DNA from: a virus
IMG/VR virus record: IMGVR_UViG_3300010373_000013
Location: 1 to 47,072 of that record
Reading direction: 5' to 3' (one strand)
Length of the DNA stretch: 47,072 bases
Part shown: positions 1 to 9,065 of the stretch, piece after piece
Position numbering within the stretch: position 1 is the first letter of the stretch
Layout: every line of letters starts with the position of its first letter
The notes under the pieces: generated by a model
Seen by the model: the letters and a program-made list of their open reading frames with translations, nothing else
Told to the model about the DNA's origin: nothing
Database searches by the model: none
Made by a program: the position numbers and the translations under genes

Positions 1-123
1 GCAGAAGGTGCATGAGTTATAGGCGGTATGACAGGAGTCCTCAGAGCACTGTGTGCTCTCCTGCTCAATTCTTCTAGACGTGCTCTTTGACTTGGAGATG
101 TAGGTATGCGTGGAAGAAGAGGA
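1..123. repeat. Terminal direct repeat, left copy (circular overlap)
   Basis: These 123 bases are identical to 46950-47072. The repeat lies inside one continuous reading frame, so it is best read as the overlap left when a circular or circularly permuted genome is written as a line, not as a duplicated element. The unique genome length is then 46949 bp. A true terminal redundancy cannot be excluded from sequence alone. Confidence 0.95.
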
Positions 124-944
124 TGCGCATGATGACGTCCTAGCCGTACAGCCGCTGCAATTTGTTCGCGTTCTGATTCGTCAAGAGGAGAAAGAGAGCC
201 AACCATAGGCTGCCTACCTCTTATGATTTCCTTTTCTTCTGTCGTGATAGGAAATGAAGGACGTGCATGTGGTGCGCGGCTAGGGAGAAGTCCTTTTCCC
301 TTGAGTGCTTCTCTAACTCTAGCTGCTTCTCTAATATGCCCGACTTCTGATTCGTCAAGAGGATGACCTCCAGGAGGCTGAGGTATCTGCATTTCTCTTT
401 TTTTAATGGCTTCCCTAACTCTAGCTGCTTCTCTCAGATGTGCACGTTCTGATTCGTTAAGAGGATGACCTCCAGGAGGTACTGGAAGAGCTTCCCTCCC
501 ACCTATATCAGACCGTGCATCTGCTATAATTTCTGGGTAAGTCGTTTCAATGTTTTCTTGAAAATTTAAAATAGTCCTTTTTGAAGGATTTTGTATGCCG
601 GTTGCCCTTATATAGACTTGTCTGGCAGTAGGATAGGATGCATAAATAGCTTTTAGCTCAGCTGGATGAAAATAAATCTCTGTCCGAGGTAAGATATTGA
701 AAGGAAGAAGTTGCGATTGTTCTTCAGGTGTTTCTCTGGGAAGTTGGCTTTTTTTATGGGCAATTGCGCTCTTTCGTTCTGCCTTTGCTGCCATTATCTT
801 CGCTAATAGTTTTTCACTTTCAGTTTGAGCTTCTTGAGCTAAATAATGTTGTAATTTGGCATGCCACGCAGGTGAACCCCTTAATGATAAAAGAGGACCA
901 TATTCAGCGGCAGTGAGAGGATCTAATTTATATTCATGAGGCAT
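1..944 (-). CDS. Ejection-type virion protein, N-terminal part (gene crosses the contig join)
   Basis: The ATG at 944-942 shares one base with the stop of the upstream 685-residue gene (TAATG). The frame stays open to base 1 and continues at 46949, ending at 44849; on the circle the protein has 1014 residues. This part codes about residues 1-314: a charged helical start, then a Pro/Arg/His-rich stretch with two tandem 34-residue repeats (PPGGHPL, then ESE, then REAARVREA; residues about 156-218) and a third decayed copy with PLDESERE. I see no enzyme domain. Its size and its place in a run of four long proteins after the tail genes fit an internal (ejection) virion protein. That role is inferred from context. 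Confidence 0.85.
   Translation of the reverse strand, partial: MPHEYKLDPLTAAEYGPLLSLRGSPAWHAKLQHYLAQEAQTESEKLLAKIMAAKAERKSAIAHKKSQLPRETPEEQSQLLPFNILPRTEIYFHPAELKAIYASYPTARQVYIRATGIQNPSKRTILNFQENIETTYPEIIADARSDIGGREALPVPPGGHPLNESERAHLREAARVREAIKKREMQIPQPPGGHPLDESEVGHIREAARVREALKGKGLLPSRAPHARPSFPITTEEKEIIRGRQPMVGSLSPLDESEREQIAAAVRLGRHHAHPLLPRIPTSPSQRARLEELSRRAHSALRTPVIPPITHAPS
311..479 (-). repeat. Two 67-bp direct repeats, period 102 bp
   Basis: Bases 311-377 and 413-479 are near-identical 67-bp copies spaced 102 bp apart (34 codons, in frame). A weaker third copy is near 160-195. They encode the PPGGHPL...REAARVREA repeats of the 1014-residue protein. Confidence 0.8.
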
Positions 945-3001
945 TATCGTCTTCCTTCTTCAATATAATCCCAAGGTGATTTTGCCTTTATAGGCAATCC
1001 CCCTGCACTCTTAGACTTTTCTTTCCTAATATTCTTGACCATAGTCTTGAGCATTTTAGAGCCCTGTACCTCAGAACCATCTCCTAACAATTTAACTGTA
1101 AGAGGATCAAACTTATATTCCGAATCCGATAAATAAACAGGTAGCTGTTTCTTTGTTCTCGCTAAATGTTCAGCAATGATCATTTTTTTCTGTGGATGCA
1201 CCCTTTTCTTAATATCTTCTTCAAATTCTTTAAGAACATGAGCACCAGCATCTGAAGAACCATCACCTAACATACTGGTGGTAGAGGCATCAATAATATA
1301 GGAATCCTCTGGGACAGTTGTTGCAATAAGATCTTGTTGGCCTTTTCCAGGTCCTTTAATTAATACACCTTCAGTAATCGATTGAAGATTTTTTTGATCA
1401 TGATAAGGATGATGATGGACTAAGCCGCCTTTTGCATAGGTTTTAGGTTCGATAGACAAATCAGGATGATTAGAGATAGAATCAAGTCCTTTTATGACGG
1501 TTTTATCCCATGATAGAGATGAATCATGATGAACGTCTCCACCTTCAGCATATCTATTACAGGCACCTGGCACATGTGCATACAAAGGCTCAGCTCTTTC
1601 AATTACTTCTTCATTTGGCTCCAACCAAGGTAATTCAAAAAGGCCGCTTTCTCTCTCAGATTGTGTCTCTTTTCCATAATGAGGGTTCCTTCTAATTCTC
1701 ATGGGATCAGGAATAGCCGTTTTTATTTTTTCACCAAATCCCATATCTTGCTTTTCTTTTTTTAATTCCTTAAGAGCTTCTTTACGTAATACATCCACTT
1801 TATTCTGAAACTGATCGTGTTTCTTTTCTTGTTGTTTATGGGCTTTATAAGTCAATGCACCTATGCCACCAGTAAGAGCAGCTGGTAATATCCAACTACT
1901 AAGAGCGGAGGGACCAGCGGCGCTCGGTATAGCTGCCGCGCCGGCTGTTCCACTTGATGTTCCAGATGGAACAGCAGATGAAACACCTTCTGATTTCAAA
2001 TAAGCTTCACGCGCTGCTTGTGCTGGCGTTGGAGCTGCTTTTCCTCCAAGCCATGTAGGTAATTTACCGGCTTCATTCAATTTCGACATACCATAATGCC
2101 CAACTCCATGAAGAGCACCCGCTGTGAGAGCTTCTTTAGGCTTCGCACCTCCTAAGAGCTGACCACTTGTTTGACCTAATCCAGCACCTAAACTTGCATT
2201 AATACCAAGAGAAGGTGCCATTGCACTACCAATACCCCCTAATGCTCCCCCTAGACCTCCTTTAAGAGCTTCTTTGTGCTTTTCTCCCATAGCACGCCCA
2301 GCAACATAAGCCCCTGTTCCTCCAAGAGCAGCCGGTAATAGAACGGCCGAAGCACCCCCCGTTGCAGGAGCTAGTGCGGCACCTGCAATACCAGCTGCTA
2401 CTTTAATGAGAGGTTTTACAATGACAGAAGGTTTTCTGACGACCTTTCCAACAAATCTTCCCACTTCCTTAAAGGGACGAGCAATAAAATCAAAAAATCC
2501 AAACATAAGGAGACCTGTATGAGGATTGAATTTTGGCTGATATCCTACATCTAGAGCTAACTCCACAAATGACTCTGGAATCCATGCAAGGCGGTCATCA
2601 TGACCTGTTCCCTCTTCTTCCACTGCATGAATAGCGGGGTTTTTCTTTTCAATGGGAAGTTTTTTAAAAGCTTTAGGAAAACTTTTCTTTAAAAAGTGAA
2701 GATCTTTTTTATAAGATTGATCAATTTTATGCGCTGTTCCTTCATGCTTTTGACCTTCCATGAGAGGGCGCATTACCTCAATCATCTTTTCTTTGATTTC
2801 AGGTTTTTTTAAAAGTCGATCAAGGGCACTATATTCTTTGAATCCTGTTTCAGGGTCGGTATGAATACCTCCTTGAATCACATCAAGGGCACCTAATTCA
2901 ATATCCATAAAGTGAGCCAAAAGCATTTTTGGCTTTTTCTTTTTCTTAGGCGTTTCCTCCCAATAAGCTTCTGGAAGTTTTGTATTTTCTCTTAGAGCCA
3001 T
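944..3001 (-). CDS. Large virion-associated protein with AEGG and LGDGS motifs (ejection-type)
   Basis: 685 residues. The start is chosen on AGAGG nine bases before the ATG. Residues 25-31 (KMLLAHF) open a segment shared with the next gene upstream (3030-4094). A FNPHTG motif follows near residue 190, then a long Gly/Ala-rich hydrophobic middle (about 200-400) able to form membrane-active helices. The end carries RYAEGG and YAKGG, then GPGKGQQD (550), LGDGSSDAG (578), a second MIIAEHL (607) and LGDGSEVQG (639), so the last 130 residues are a diverged tandem duplication. The pattern GPG-x-GQ-D ... YIIDA ... LGDGS-x-x-AG is known from podovirus virion proteins. An ejection role is inferred from the hydrophobic middle and the position after the tail genes. 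Confidence 0.75.
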   Translation of the reverse strand: MALRENTKLPEAYWEETPKKKKKPKMLLAHFMDIELGALDVIQGGIHTDPETGFKEYSALDRLLKKPEIKEKMIEVMRPLMEGQKHEGTAHKIDQSYKKDLHFLKKSFPKAFKKLPIEKKNPAIHAVEEEGTGHDDRLAWIPESFVELALDVGYQPKFNPHTGLLMFGFFDFIARPFKEVGRFVGKVVRKPSVIVKPLIKVAAGIAGAALAPATGGASAVLLPAALGGTGAYVAGRAMGEKHKEALKGGLGGALGGIGSAMAPSLGINASLGAGLGQTSGQLLGGAKPKEALTAGALHGVGHYGMSKLNEAGKLPTWLGGKAAPTPAQAAREAYLKSEGVSSAVPSGTSSGTAGAAAIPSAAGPSALSSWILPAALTGGIGALTYKAHKQQEKKHDQFQNKVDVLRKEALKELKKEKQDMGFGEKIKTAIPDPMRIRRNPHYGKETQSERESGLFELPWLEPNEEVIERAEPLYAHVPGACNRYAEGGDVHHDSSLSWDKTVIKGLDSISNHPDLSIEPKTYAKGGLVHHHPYHDQKNLQSITEGVLIKGPGKGQQDLIATTVPEDSYIIDASTTSMLGDGSSDAGAHVLKEFEEDIKKRVHPQKKMIIAEHLARTKKQLPVYLSDSEYKFDPLTVKLLGDGSEVQGSKMLKTMVKNIRKEKSKSAGGLPIKAKSPWDYIEEGRR

Positions 3002-3029
3002 TATATTTTACCTCTGATGAAAGCATGGT

Positions 3030-4094
3030 TTACGCATAAATGGAGCCTTGTACATCCGTAGAGGAAGGCATCAAATGTGGTGGAGTATAATCATTAGCTG
3101 GTGGCATATTTCCTGCAGGCGATGCTGAAGAAACTTGTTGTGGTCTATATCCTCCTTGTTGAAGAGCTTGCCCTCTATTGTACACATAAGGAGAAGGTGT
3201 AGGTTGGAATGAGTCAGGTTTTGGCATCGTACGATTAGCAAGATTAGCTAAGGTACCTGGACTTCCACTTGTTGGAGAAGGATTAGAATATTGACGACTT
3301 ATATCGGCAAGAGGAGATGGAGGCGTAACAGTCCTTTGGTTATTATCCATCGAACCATTGGATGTTTGGGTGGGCCCCATGGCAGAAGAAGGCGTTACTG
3401 GAGGATTAGGCGCAGGCGGAGGCGTAGGAGAAGGAGCTGGAGTCAAAGGAGTAGCAGCAGAAGGACTTGGTTTTGAACCACCTCCACCAAAAAATCCACT
3501 AATAGTATCTAAAACAGGGGGAACAAAATGACCTAACGCACTTGTCATAGGACTGATGACAGGGGAAAGAATTTTACCCATTCCTCCAATAATATTATCT
3601 AAAAAGGCATAATGAGGATGTTTTGAATGTGGATTATGTTGAGGTTGATGTTCAGTAATACCTAAAATAGTATCAAATACATTTTTTGTATGAGGGCCAA
3701 TAAGACCTAATTCAGTATCTCCATGCACGCCTAGATCAGCCATTTTATTCAATCGATCATCCTTATAATCATGGAGATGACCACCCTCAGCATGTGGTTT
3801 CCTAGGGGAAGAAGAAGGGCGAGAATTTCCCACATATTGAAAAAGATTCTTTAAAATATGAGGGTTTTTTAATAATTCTTCTAAATGAGAATAAGACCTC
3901 ATACCTGTCTTTGGATCTTCTTCTCGTTTACCTTGAAGAAGATCCAAGGCATCTAACTCTTTGGGATTAAAATGAGCGATGATCATCTTAACGCGTTTTG
4001 TTCTTCCTCCTTTCGCATAAGGAGAAGAATAACGAGGGTGTTGTTGAACTCCTGGTGTAAGAGTGGGATTAGGATTACGAAGAGGAGAAAACAT
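3030..4094 (-). CDS. Virion-associated protein sharing the MIIAHF and AEGG motifs
   Basis: 354 residues, with AGGA before the ATG. It has YAKGG (27-30), then KMIIAHF (36-42) with an ELDALDLLQG segment that matches ELGALDVIQG in the 685-residue protein, so the two share an N-terminal domain of about 55 residues. It continues with HAEGGH near 103, HNPHS near 155, a hydrophobic patch (about 165-210), and a long Pro/Ser/Thr-rich tail from 210 to the end that is probably disordered. No enzyme domain is visible. Its position between nozzle and ejection-type genes suggests a virion component. Confidence 0.7.
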   Translation of the reverse strand: MFSPLRNPNPTLTPGVQQHPRYSSPYAKGGRTKRVKMIIAHFNPKELDALDLLQGKREEDPKTGMRSYSHLEELLKNPHILKNLFQYVGNSRPSSSPRKPHAEGGHLHDYKDDRLNKMADLGVHGDTELGLIGPHTKNVFDTILGITEHQPQHNPHSKHPHYAFLDNIIGGMGKILSPVISPMTSALGHFVPPVLDTISGFFGGGGSKPSPSAATPLTPAPSPTPPPAPNPPVTPSSAMGPTQTSNGSMDNNQRTVTPPSPLADISRQYSNPSPTSGSPGTLANLANRTMPKPDSFQPTPSPYVYNRGQALQQGGYRPQQVSSASPAGNMPPANDYTPPHLMPSSTDVQGSIYA

Positions 4095-4104
4095 GATGAT
4101 TTTC

Positions 4105-4353
4105 CTAACTTAAATTAAGAGTTTCTATAAAATAAATGGCCCAATAGCGCCAATCTTCTATGTTCCTAAAAATTAATTTGGTGGCATAAGGAACGTTTGC
4201 CAACTCATTGAGAGAAATCACTTGATTTGCCCAATACCACCAATCAACGACACTCGATGCCAAAGGTATAAAAACATCAGGCAAATCATCTCGTATTTGA
4301 TTGCTCCATGTTAAAAAATCAATACCAATTGGTAATGTAATAATATTACTCAT
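4105..4353 (-). CDS. Small Trp/Tyr-rich protein, unknown
   Basis: 82 residues, aromatic-rich, with two related segments (VVDWWYWANQVISLNEL and IEDWRYWAIYFIETLNL), which suggests an internal duplication. No clear Shine-Dalgarno precedes the ATG; the perfect palindrome at 4369-4382 occupies the leader instead. It lies between the nozzle gene and the ejection-type genes in one transcription direction. Function unknown. Confidence 0.6.
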   Translation of the reverse strand: MSNIITLPIGIDFLTWSNQIRDDLPDVFIPLASSVVDWWYWANQVISLNELANVPYATKLIFRNIEDWRYWAIYFIETLNLS

Positions 4354-4368
4354 ATTATGAGATTACAT

Positions 4369-4382
4369 CTGTAAATTTACAG
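4369..4382. promoter_or_regulatory. 14-bp perfect palindrome CTGTAAATTTACAG, candidate operator
   Basis: Perfect dyad in the 35-bp gap between the nozzle stop and the ATG at 4353. The same core (GTAAATTTAC) occurs twice upstream of the portal gene (27903-27912, 27925-27934), and diverged forms lie upstream of 23715. Recurrence before several genes suggests a repressor or activator site. Confidence 0.5.
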
Positions 4383-4388
4383 AATCAA

Positions 4389-6062
4389 TTATTTTAAAGT
4401 GTCTCCTTTTTGGTAGAAATACAAAATTTTCCCTGCTTGGTAATCACCATCAACCACATTGGAAGCAAAAGTAAAACTGTTAAGGGCACCTTGACAATTA
4501 AAGTCGATAAAAGGTGTTGTCTTATCAAAAGGAAAAGGACCATAAGCCGTCGTAGGATCATTAGGGTATGTCTTAGTCAGAAGTTCTACACTCATGACAC
4601 CAGTTTGTAAGAAGTCCGGCACAATACGCCGGTTGTTAATAAGATTAGAAGTAGAACCTTGAGAGCTCCATAAATCAATTAAGGGAGTCGTATAGGTAGA
4701 GGGAATAGCAAATTTCTTATCACCAATGGTTCGATTAATTCCCGATTCATGTGTCCATATAGGATATGTATCATTGGTGGGCGTAATGGGATTATTAATA
4801 AGCGTATTATCCGCATAAATTGGAAACGGATATTGACCAGAAGCTTGAACGCCGGCACTTCTGGTAAAATTATGGATATTAAAAACATCATCCGGATCTA
4901 TCGTATTATCATACCAAATATTCTGTTCAATGTTATAAATAATGGTAGCGTTACATTCAGTAGCCGTACTTCCTCTCACATAAAACCACCAAATCTCCTT
5001 ATAACGTGGAACAGCCACACCCCATATTTTATTGGTTTGCGCTAAATTCACATTATTAAAAAACCAATCATTATTCATACTATTGGGAAGATTTTGAACA
5101 ATACCGTTATAGACATAAAATTGGTCTGTTCCAATCCAAAAGAATTGTTGTTCGTAATTCACTACTGAATTAGGCGCAATGATAGAGATATTGTCTTGAA
5201 CAATCGTATTCACAAATTGCAGTCCAGAATTTGTTTGTGTTAATGTGGCCCGACATAAACTATTTAATGACCACAAGAGCATCGTAGGTGATCCCGAACC
5301 ACGTGTATTAGCTGCTTTTACAATTTTGGTATTGGTAAGATTTAATACATCAGTTGTCGTATCCCATGTTCCAGGACTGGTAGGGGAACCAGGATCAAAA
5401 GGAGTGACATCATTACCTATACCGGTCCATGTGATATTACCATTGTTCCCATAGGCAACGATCACGGGTGCACAATATAAAATACCCCCCGATGCTTCGA
5501 CTAACTGCATATTCTTATCATAAACTGGAACCAAAGGAGAAGTCGCAGGTGTCATATCAGGATTATTAACACCCCCTACAAAAATAGGCCCCGCTTCTTG
5601 TGATTCCATATCAAGGGAAATATAATTTGCAAACAATAAATTAGTGGATGCACCACTATAAGGAGCTGGGGCATATCGAAAAGAAGCTGTATCGAAAACC
5701 CATATAGTATTCAGTCGAGGAACAAATGCAGGATCGGTGGGTGTTCTATCAACAGGAACACCCGCAACACCATCATTCGTGATAATGGAGTATTGAATAT
5801 TACCAGGTACCACCGGTGAACCTCCTACCACAGGATTTCTTCCCATATATAAATAAAAGGAAGTAGCTTGGGGAATGGTATATAGGGTTCGAATGATTGT
5901 ACTATCCCCATATAAAGTAAGGGTACATCCTCCCATTTTCTTGGGAACGTTTTCATAAAAACGGACCCATTGCCCCGCTACATAATGTTCAGAAAAATAA
6001 GGTGTGCCGTCTCTTTGGATTCCGTTTTTAGGATGTAAAACCGTAATTTGATAATTAAGCAT
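4389..6062 (-). CDS. Tail nozzle / gp10-like stabilisation protein
   Basis: 557 residues, beta-rich with little helix. The middle has the pattern common to podovirus tail-hub or nozzle proteins: ISIIAPNSVVNYEQQFFWIGTD, then FYVYNG, LPNSMNNDWFF, and PRYKEIWWFYVRG followed by YNIEQNIWYD (about 300-400). In related phages these form repeated beta blades at the tip of the short tail tube. It starts two bases after the stop of the 783-residue fibre gene, with only a weak ribosome site. The call rests on pattern memory and on its place among adaptor and fibre genes. Confidence 0.65.
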   Translation of the reverse strand: MLNYQITVLHPKNGIQRDGTPYFSEHYVAGQWVRFYENVPKKMGGCTLTLYGDSTIIRTLYTIPQATSFYLYMGRNPVVGGSPVVPGNIQYSIITNDGVAGVPVDRTPTDPAFVPRLNTIWVFDTASFRYAPAPYSGASTNLLFANYISLDMESQEAGPIFVGGVNNPDMTPATSPLVPVYDKNMQLVEASGGILYCAPVIVAYGNNGNITWTGIGNDVTPFDPGSPTSPGTWDTTTDVLNLTNTKIVKAANTRGSGSPTMLLWSLNSLCRATLTQTNSGLQFVNTIVQDNISIIAPNSVVNYEQQFFWIGTDQFYVYNGIVQNLPNSMNNDWFFNNVNLAQTNKIWGVAVPRYKEIWWFYVRGSTATECNATIIYNIEQNIWYDNTIDPDDVFNIHNFTRSAGVQASGQYPFPIYADNTLINNPITPTNDTYPIWTHESGINRTIGDKKFAIPSTYTTPLIDLWSSQGSTSNLINNRRIVPDFLQTGVMSVELLTKTYPNDPTTAYGPFPFDKTTPFIDFNCQGALNSFTFASNVVDGDYQAGKILYFYQKGDTLK

Positions 6063-6064
6063 TC

Positions 6065-8416
6065 CTACACCGGATTAACCACGAGCCACATGACAGAACT
6101 TGTATCTCCTATATCTGAAGAAACCATATCAAAAGATCCAGCATTTCTATTAACAACAGTGACTTGTCTCCCTGTTACTGCCGCACCTAATACGGTCAAC
6201 AAAACAATGGAATTAACAGTACAATCTGTAGCAATAACATTTTTATTAGTGGTTCCCGTCAAAGTATCAACGCCTGCCGTCACCCCCGTATTAGCTGTTA
6301 CGACATTAGTACCATCAACAACGGTGGTGATTCTTCCAAAATTATCTATCGTTAAACTTGGATGCGTAAATGAACCACCCGCTACCACTGTGGGTAAATC
6401 AATAGTAAGAGTACCGCTTGTTGTGATGGGACTCCCTGTTATGGTTAAGTTTGAACTGGATGCAGCTACAGAAGTAACGGTGCCATTAGTACCATTAGAA
6501 GCAGCTGTAATGCGACCAAAATTGTCTACTGTTAAATTGGTATTGGTAAATGATGCCCCTACGATCGTCGTTGGCAAATCAATATCAATAGTTCCACTTG
6601 TCGTAATTGGACTTCCAGTAACAGTTAAATTGGTGCTGGAAACAGCCACATTTGTAACAGTACCATCCGTACCATTAGAGGCTGCCGTAATTCTTCCAAA
6701 ATTATCTACGGTTAAATTTGTATTCGTAAAGGATGCTCCTGCGACAACAGAAGGCAAATCAATAGTAAGTGTGCCAGAAGTAGTAATAGGGCTTCCAGTT
6801 ATCGTTAAATTTGAACTGGTTGCAGCTACTGACGTAACCGTCCCAGAAGGTCCCGTATTATTAACGGTTACATCAATAACCGTTCCTGTATCCACTACAT
6901 TAACAGTAGCATTCGTTCCGCTAATAAAATTAAACGTTCCACGTTGACCAATAAATGAACCACCCATTTGAGCGCCAATACCTGAGCTCAAATTCATCTT
7001 AGTTCCATCACTATAAAAAATCTGTGTTTCACCTTGAGGAATGATCACAGGAGTTCCTGGGCTACCTATATTAACACTGACTGTAAATGCCCCTGTTGTT
7101 TGATTAGAAATAATCCATTCACCAATTGTGAGAGGGGGGAATAATACTTGAACATTGGCCGTTAAAAGACCAGTGAATTCTTGAATATCAATAAAAGCTT
7201 GTTCAACCGTAAGAGTGACATCTGCTCCCCCTAATACAACAGAATTGATGGCAAGAGAAGGACTGGGAATAACCATATTTTGAAGAGAGGTAGAACTACC
7301 ATCATTATAAAAAAGCTGACGTCCACCATGGGGGATAACAAAAGCAGTTCCTATAGGACTGATGGGTGTTCCTAATTGAACACTGAGATTAAAATTGCCG
7401 CTCGTTGTTGTATTATTAAAAATCCACCATTGACCAGCCGTACTGCTTGGAAAAAATATAGTAATATTGGCCGTTAAATTACCACTATATATTTGAATGC
7501 CACTACTTGCTTCCGCTGTATCTAAAACGACATCCATGGAAGATAAACTGTTAAGTGGATTAACAGTAACCTTGGATAAACTTAAATTGGTTAACCCTAA
7601 TGTTAACCAATTACTATTCATCGTTGCTATTTCAATAGGTGGATCAATGGCTATGAGCGTAACAGTTTCTCCAGGCTGTAACTCAAGAGTTGGTGAACCT
7701 TGAATAGCTGTACCTTGAGCACTTGAAAGTGTAATAGGACCTGTCCCCGCATTATTAATGGAAACATAATAAAAAGGTGGAACGACAGGCGTAGCAGGGG
7801 GATCAGGATAAGGACCACTTACAGAAACTTCAGGTAATGTCATACCAAAAGTTCCACCAGTCCATACGATCATAGAAGCATAATCAGTTATTTGTATTTT
7901 ATAAGGAGAAGGAAGAACCGCAGAAAGATCATTAATGCTGATCTGTGTATTAATACGACCTGTATTAATGGTGGGCAAACTTAATGCATTGACTCCATAT
8001 CCAACCAAATCAGCCGGAGATATGCTAGCACTATCAGCTCCAAATGTTAAATTATGCCAAACACCAGCGGGGGTACTATTGTCTACCAAGATTACATAAA
8101 ATTTTTTACCTGGAGTTACATTGAAGAGAAAACCACCTGAACCTAAATTGTTATTGAGAACAGGTGTATTGGCAGCCAGATTACTAATGATAAAGTTTTG
8201 TCCCACACTGACTTGGGTAGCATCAGGTAAATTAATATTAAATCCAGTAGCAAAAGATCCGCTGATCTCCATGTAGGCAGCTACAACATTGGGAGAATCT
8301 TGATAAGAAGTAGGCCATACAAGTTGTAAAGGAGAAGTAACACTTGTTAAATCATAGAGTTTATAAGATACATAGGCGGTTTGAACGGCACCAAATGGAT
8401 TGACATAAACAGGCAT
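6065..8416 (-). CDS. Tail fibre/appendage protein with beta modules and three 60-residue repeats
   Basis: 783 residues. The start overlaps the upstream stop (TAATG). About residues 48-120, 300-375 and 390-475 hold three copies of a beta module (LTANV.FPP, then W.I.N.TTG.F.LSV, then IP.G..Q.FY.DG) that also ends the 212-residue protein at 12777-13415. Residues about 522-702 are three near-identical 60-residue units (GTVTSVA.SSNLTITGSPI, TSGT, NTNLTVDNFGRITAASNGT), of the kind that form trimeric fibre shafts. The C terminus is short, with VNRNAGSFDMVSSDIGD. It probably binds the host surface or links fibre to tail. Gene order with the nozzle supports a tail role. Confidence 0.8.
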   Translation of the reverse strand: MPVYVNPFGAVQTAYVSYKLYDLTSVTSPLQLVWPTSYQDSPNVVAAYMEISGSFATGFNINLPDATQVSVGQNFIISNLAANTPVLNNNLGSGGFLFNVTPGKKFYVILVDNSTPAGVWHNLTFGADSASISPADLVGYGVNALSLPTINTGRINTQISINDLSAVLPSPYKIQITDYASMIVWTGGTFGMTLPEVSVSGPYPDPPATPVVPPFYYVSINNAGTGPITLSSAQGTAIQGSPTLELQPGETVTLIAIDPPIEIATMNSNWLTLGLTNLSLSKVTVNPLNSLSSMDVVLDTAEASSGIQIYSGNLTANITIFFPSSTAGQWWIFNNTTTSGNFNLSVQLGTPISPIGTAFVIPHGGRQLFYNDGSSTSLQNMVIPSPSLAINSVVLGGADVTLTVEQAFIDIQEFTGLLTANVQVLFPPLTIGEWIISNQTTGAFTVSVNIGSPGTPVIIPQGETQIFYSDGTKMNLSSGIGAQMGGSFIGQRGTFNFISGTNATVNVVDTGTVIDVTVNNTGPSGTVTSVAATSSNLTITGSPITTSGTLTIDLPSVVAGASFTNTNLTVDNFGRITAASNGTDGTVTNVAVSSTNLTVTGSPITTSGTIDIDLPTTIVGASFTNTNLTVDNFGRITAASNGTNGTVTSVAASSSNLTITGSPITTSGTLTIDLPTVVAGGSFTHPSLTIDNFGRITTVVDGTNVVTANTGVTAGVDTLTGTTNKNVIATDCTVNSIVLLTVLGAAVTGRQVTVVNRNAGSFDMVSSDIGDTSSVMWLVVNPV
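6311..6850 (-). repeat. Three tandem 180-bp in-frame repeats
   Basis: Units begin near 6311, 6491 and 6671 (each near the conserved stretch accat[ct]). Each codes 60 residues of fibre shaft. A related single unit lies in the 1232-residue fibre near 11820-12010 (NTNLTVDPYGRITAASNGT). Confidence 0.85.
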
Positions 8417-9060
8417 TATAGACCTTCCTGACGGTTAATATTGTAGTTATCCCAAAGACGCATAAGATCTTCTTTGTTCAATGCCTCCTTGGCTAAATTG
8501 TAGTATTGAAGCCATGAAGCAATACGATCATCATCCTTTAAATAAGTGGCACTTTCTAATAAACAGGCATAGAGCAATACATCGGGACAACTTTCCGTCA
8601 TAAAGTTTACTGATACCGTTTCATCAATGAGTTCGGGTACTTCAAAATAAGCAATCTGATAGGGATAAGCGAGATCAGGTGTAGGAGCTAAGTACCAAAA
8701 ATTAAAGTTAAAATCACTAAAATATTTAGGTTCAGTCATTTGGGTAGGATCTGGCCAATAGATATTACAATACTCGTAACTACGCATGGGTAAGTTTTGA
8801 ATGGTATTAAAGCCAGTGCTAGTTCCAATGTTGAAGGTAGAAGTGTTAAACCAACGGGTCGGCTTTTGTAATTGCGCCGACCCTGGTATGAGAAACCCAC
8901 TAATGACAACGCGCATCCCTAAAATTTTGAGATCTCGGGCTACGCGTCTTTGCCCCAACATAATAAACAGGGGGATTTCAGACAAAAAATCAGCGTCTGT
9001 CCTTTGAAGATACTTTTCTAAGGATGTAACAAGATTAGTATATGTAAGAACATACGCCAT
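8416..9060 (-). CDS. Tail adaptor-type structural protein
   Basis: 214 residues from the ATG at 9060. Upstream in-frame codons run antisense-like through the end of the fibre gene and look unreal (Arg/Cys-rich), so this start is preferred. It opens with LVTSLEKYLQRTDADFLSEIPLFIMLGQRRVARDL, followed by PKYFSDFNFNFWYLAPTPD..YPYQIAYFEVPE and a helical end (CPDVLLYACLLESATYLKDD). This pattern fits small neck/tail adaptor proteins of podoviruses that sit next to fibre and nozzle genes. Family recall only; no catalytic motif. Confidence 0.65.
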   Translation of the reverse strand: MAYVLTYTNLVTSLEKYLQRTDADFLSEIPLFIMLGQRRVARDLKILGMRVVISGFLIPGSAQLQKPTRWFNTSTFNIGTSTGFNTIQNLPMRSYEYCNIYWPDPTQMTEPKYFSDFNFNFWYLAPTPDLAYPYQIAYFEVPELIDETVSVNFMTESCPDVLLYACLLESATYLKDDDRIASWLQYYNLAKEALNKEDLMRLWDNYNINRQEGL

Positions 9061-9065
9061 TCTAT

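Noticed and set aside
1-123. Long terminal repeat or mobile-element end
   Set aside because: The repeat is inside one continuous gene and is explained by circularity.
6048-6947. Plus-strand open frame of 299 codons opposite the fibre repeats
   Set aside because: It is Thr/Val/Pro-biased sequence produced antisense to the 60-residue fibre repeats, has no ribosome site, and the minus-strand frame is clearly the real gene.
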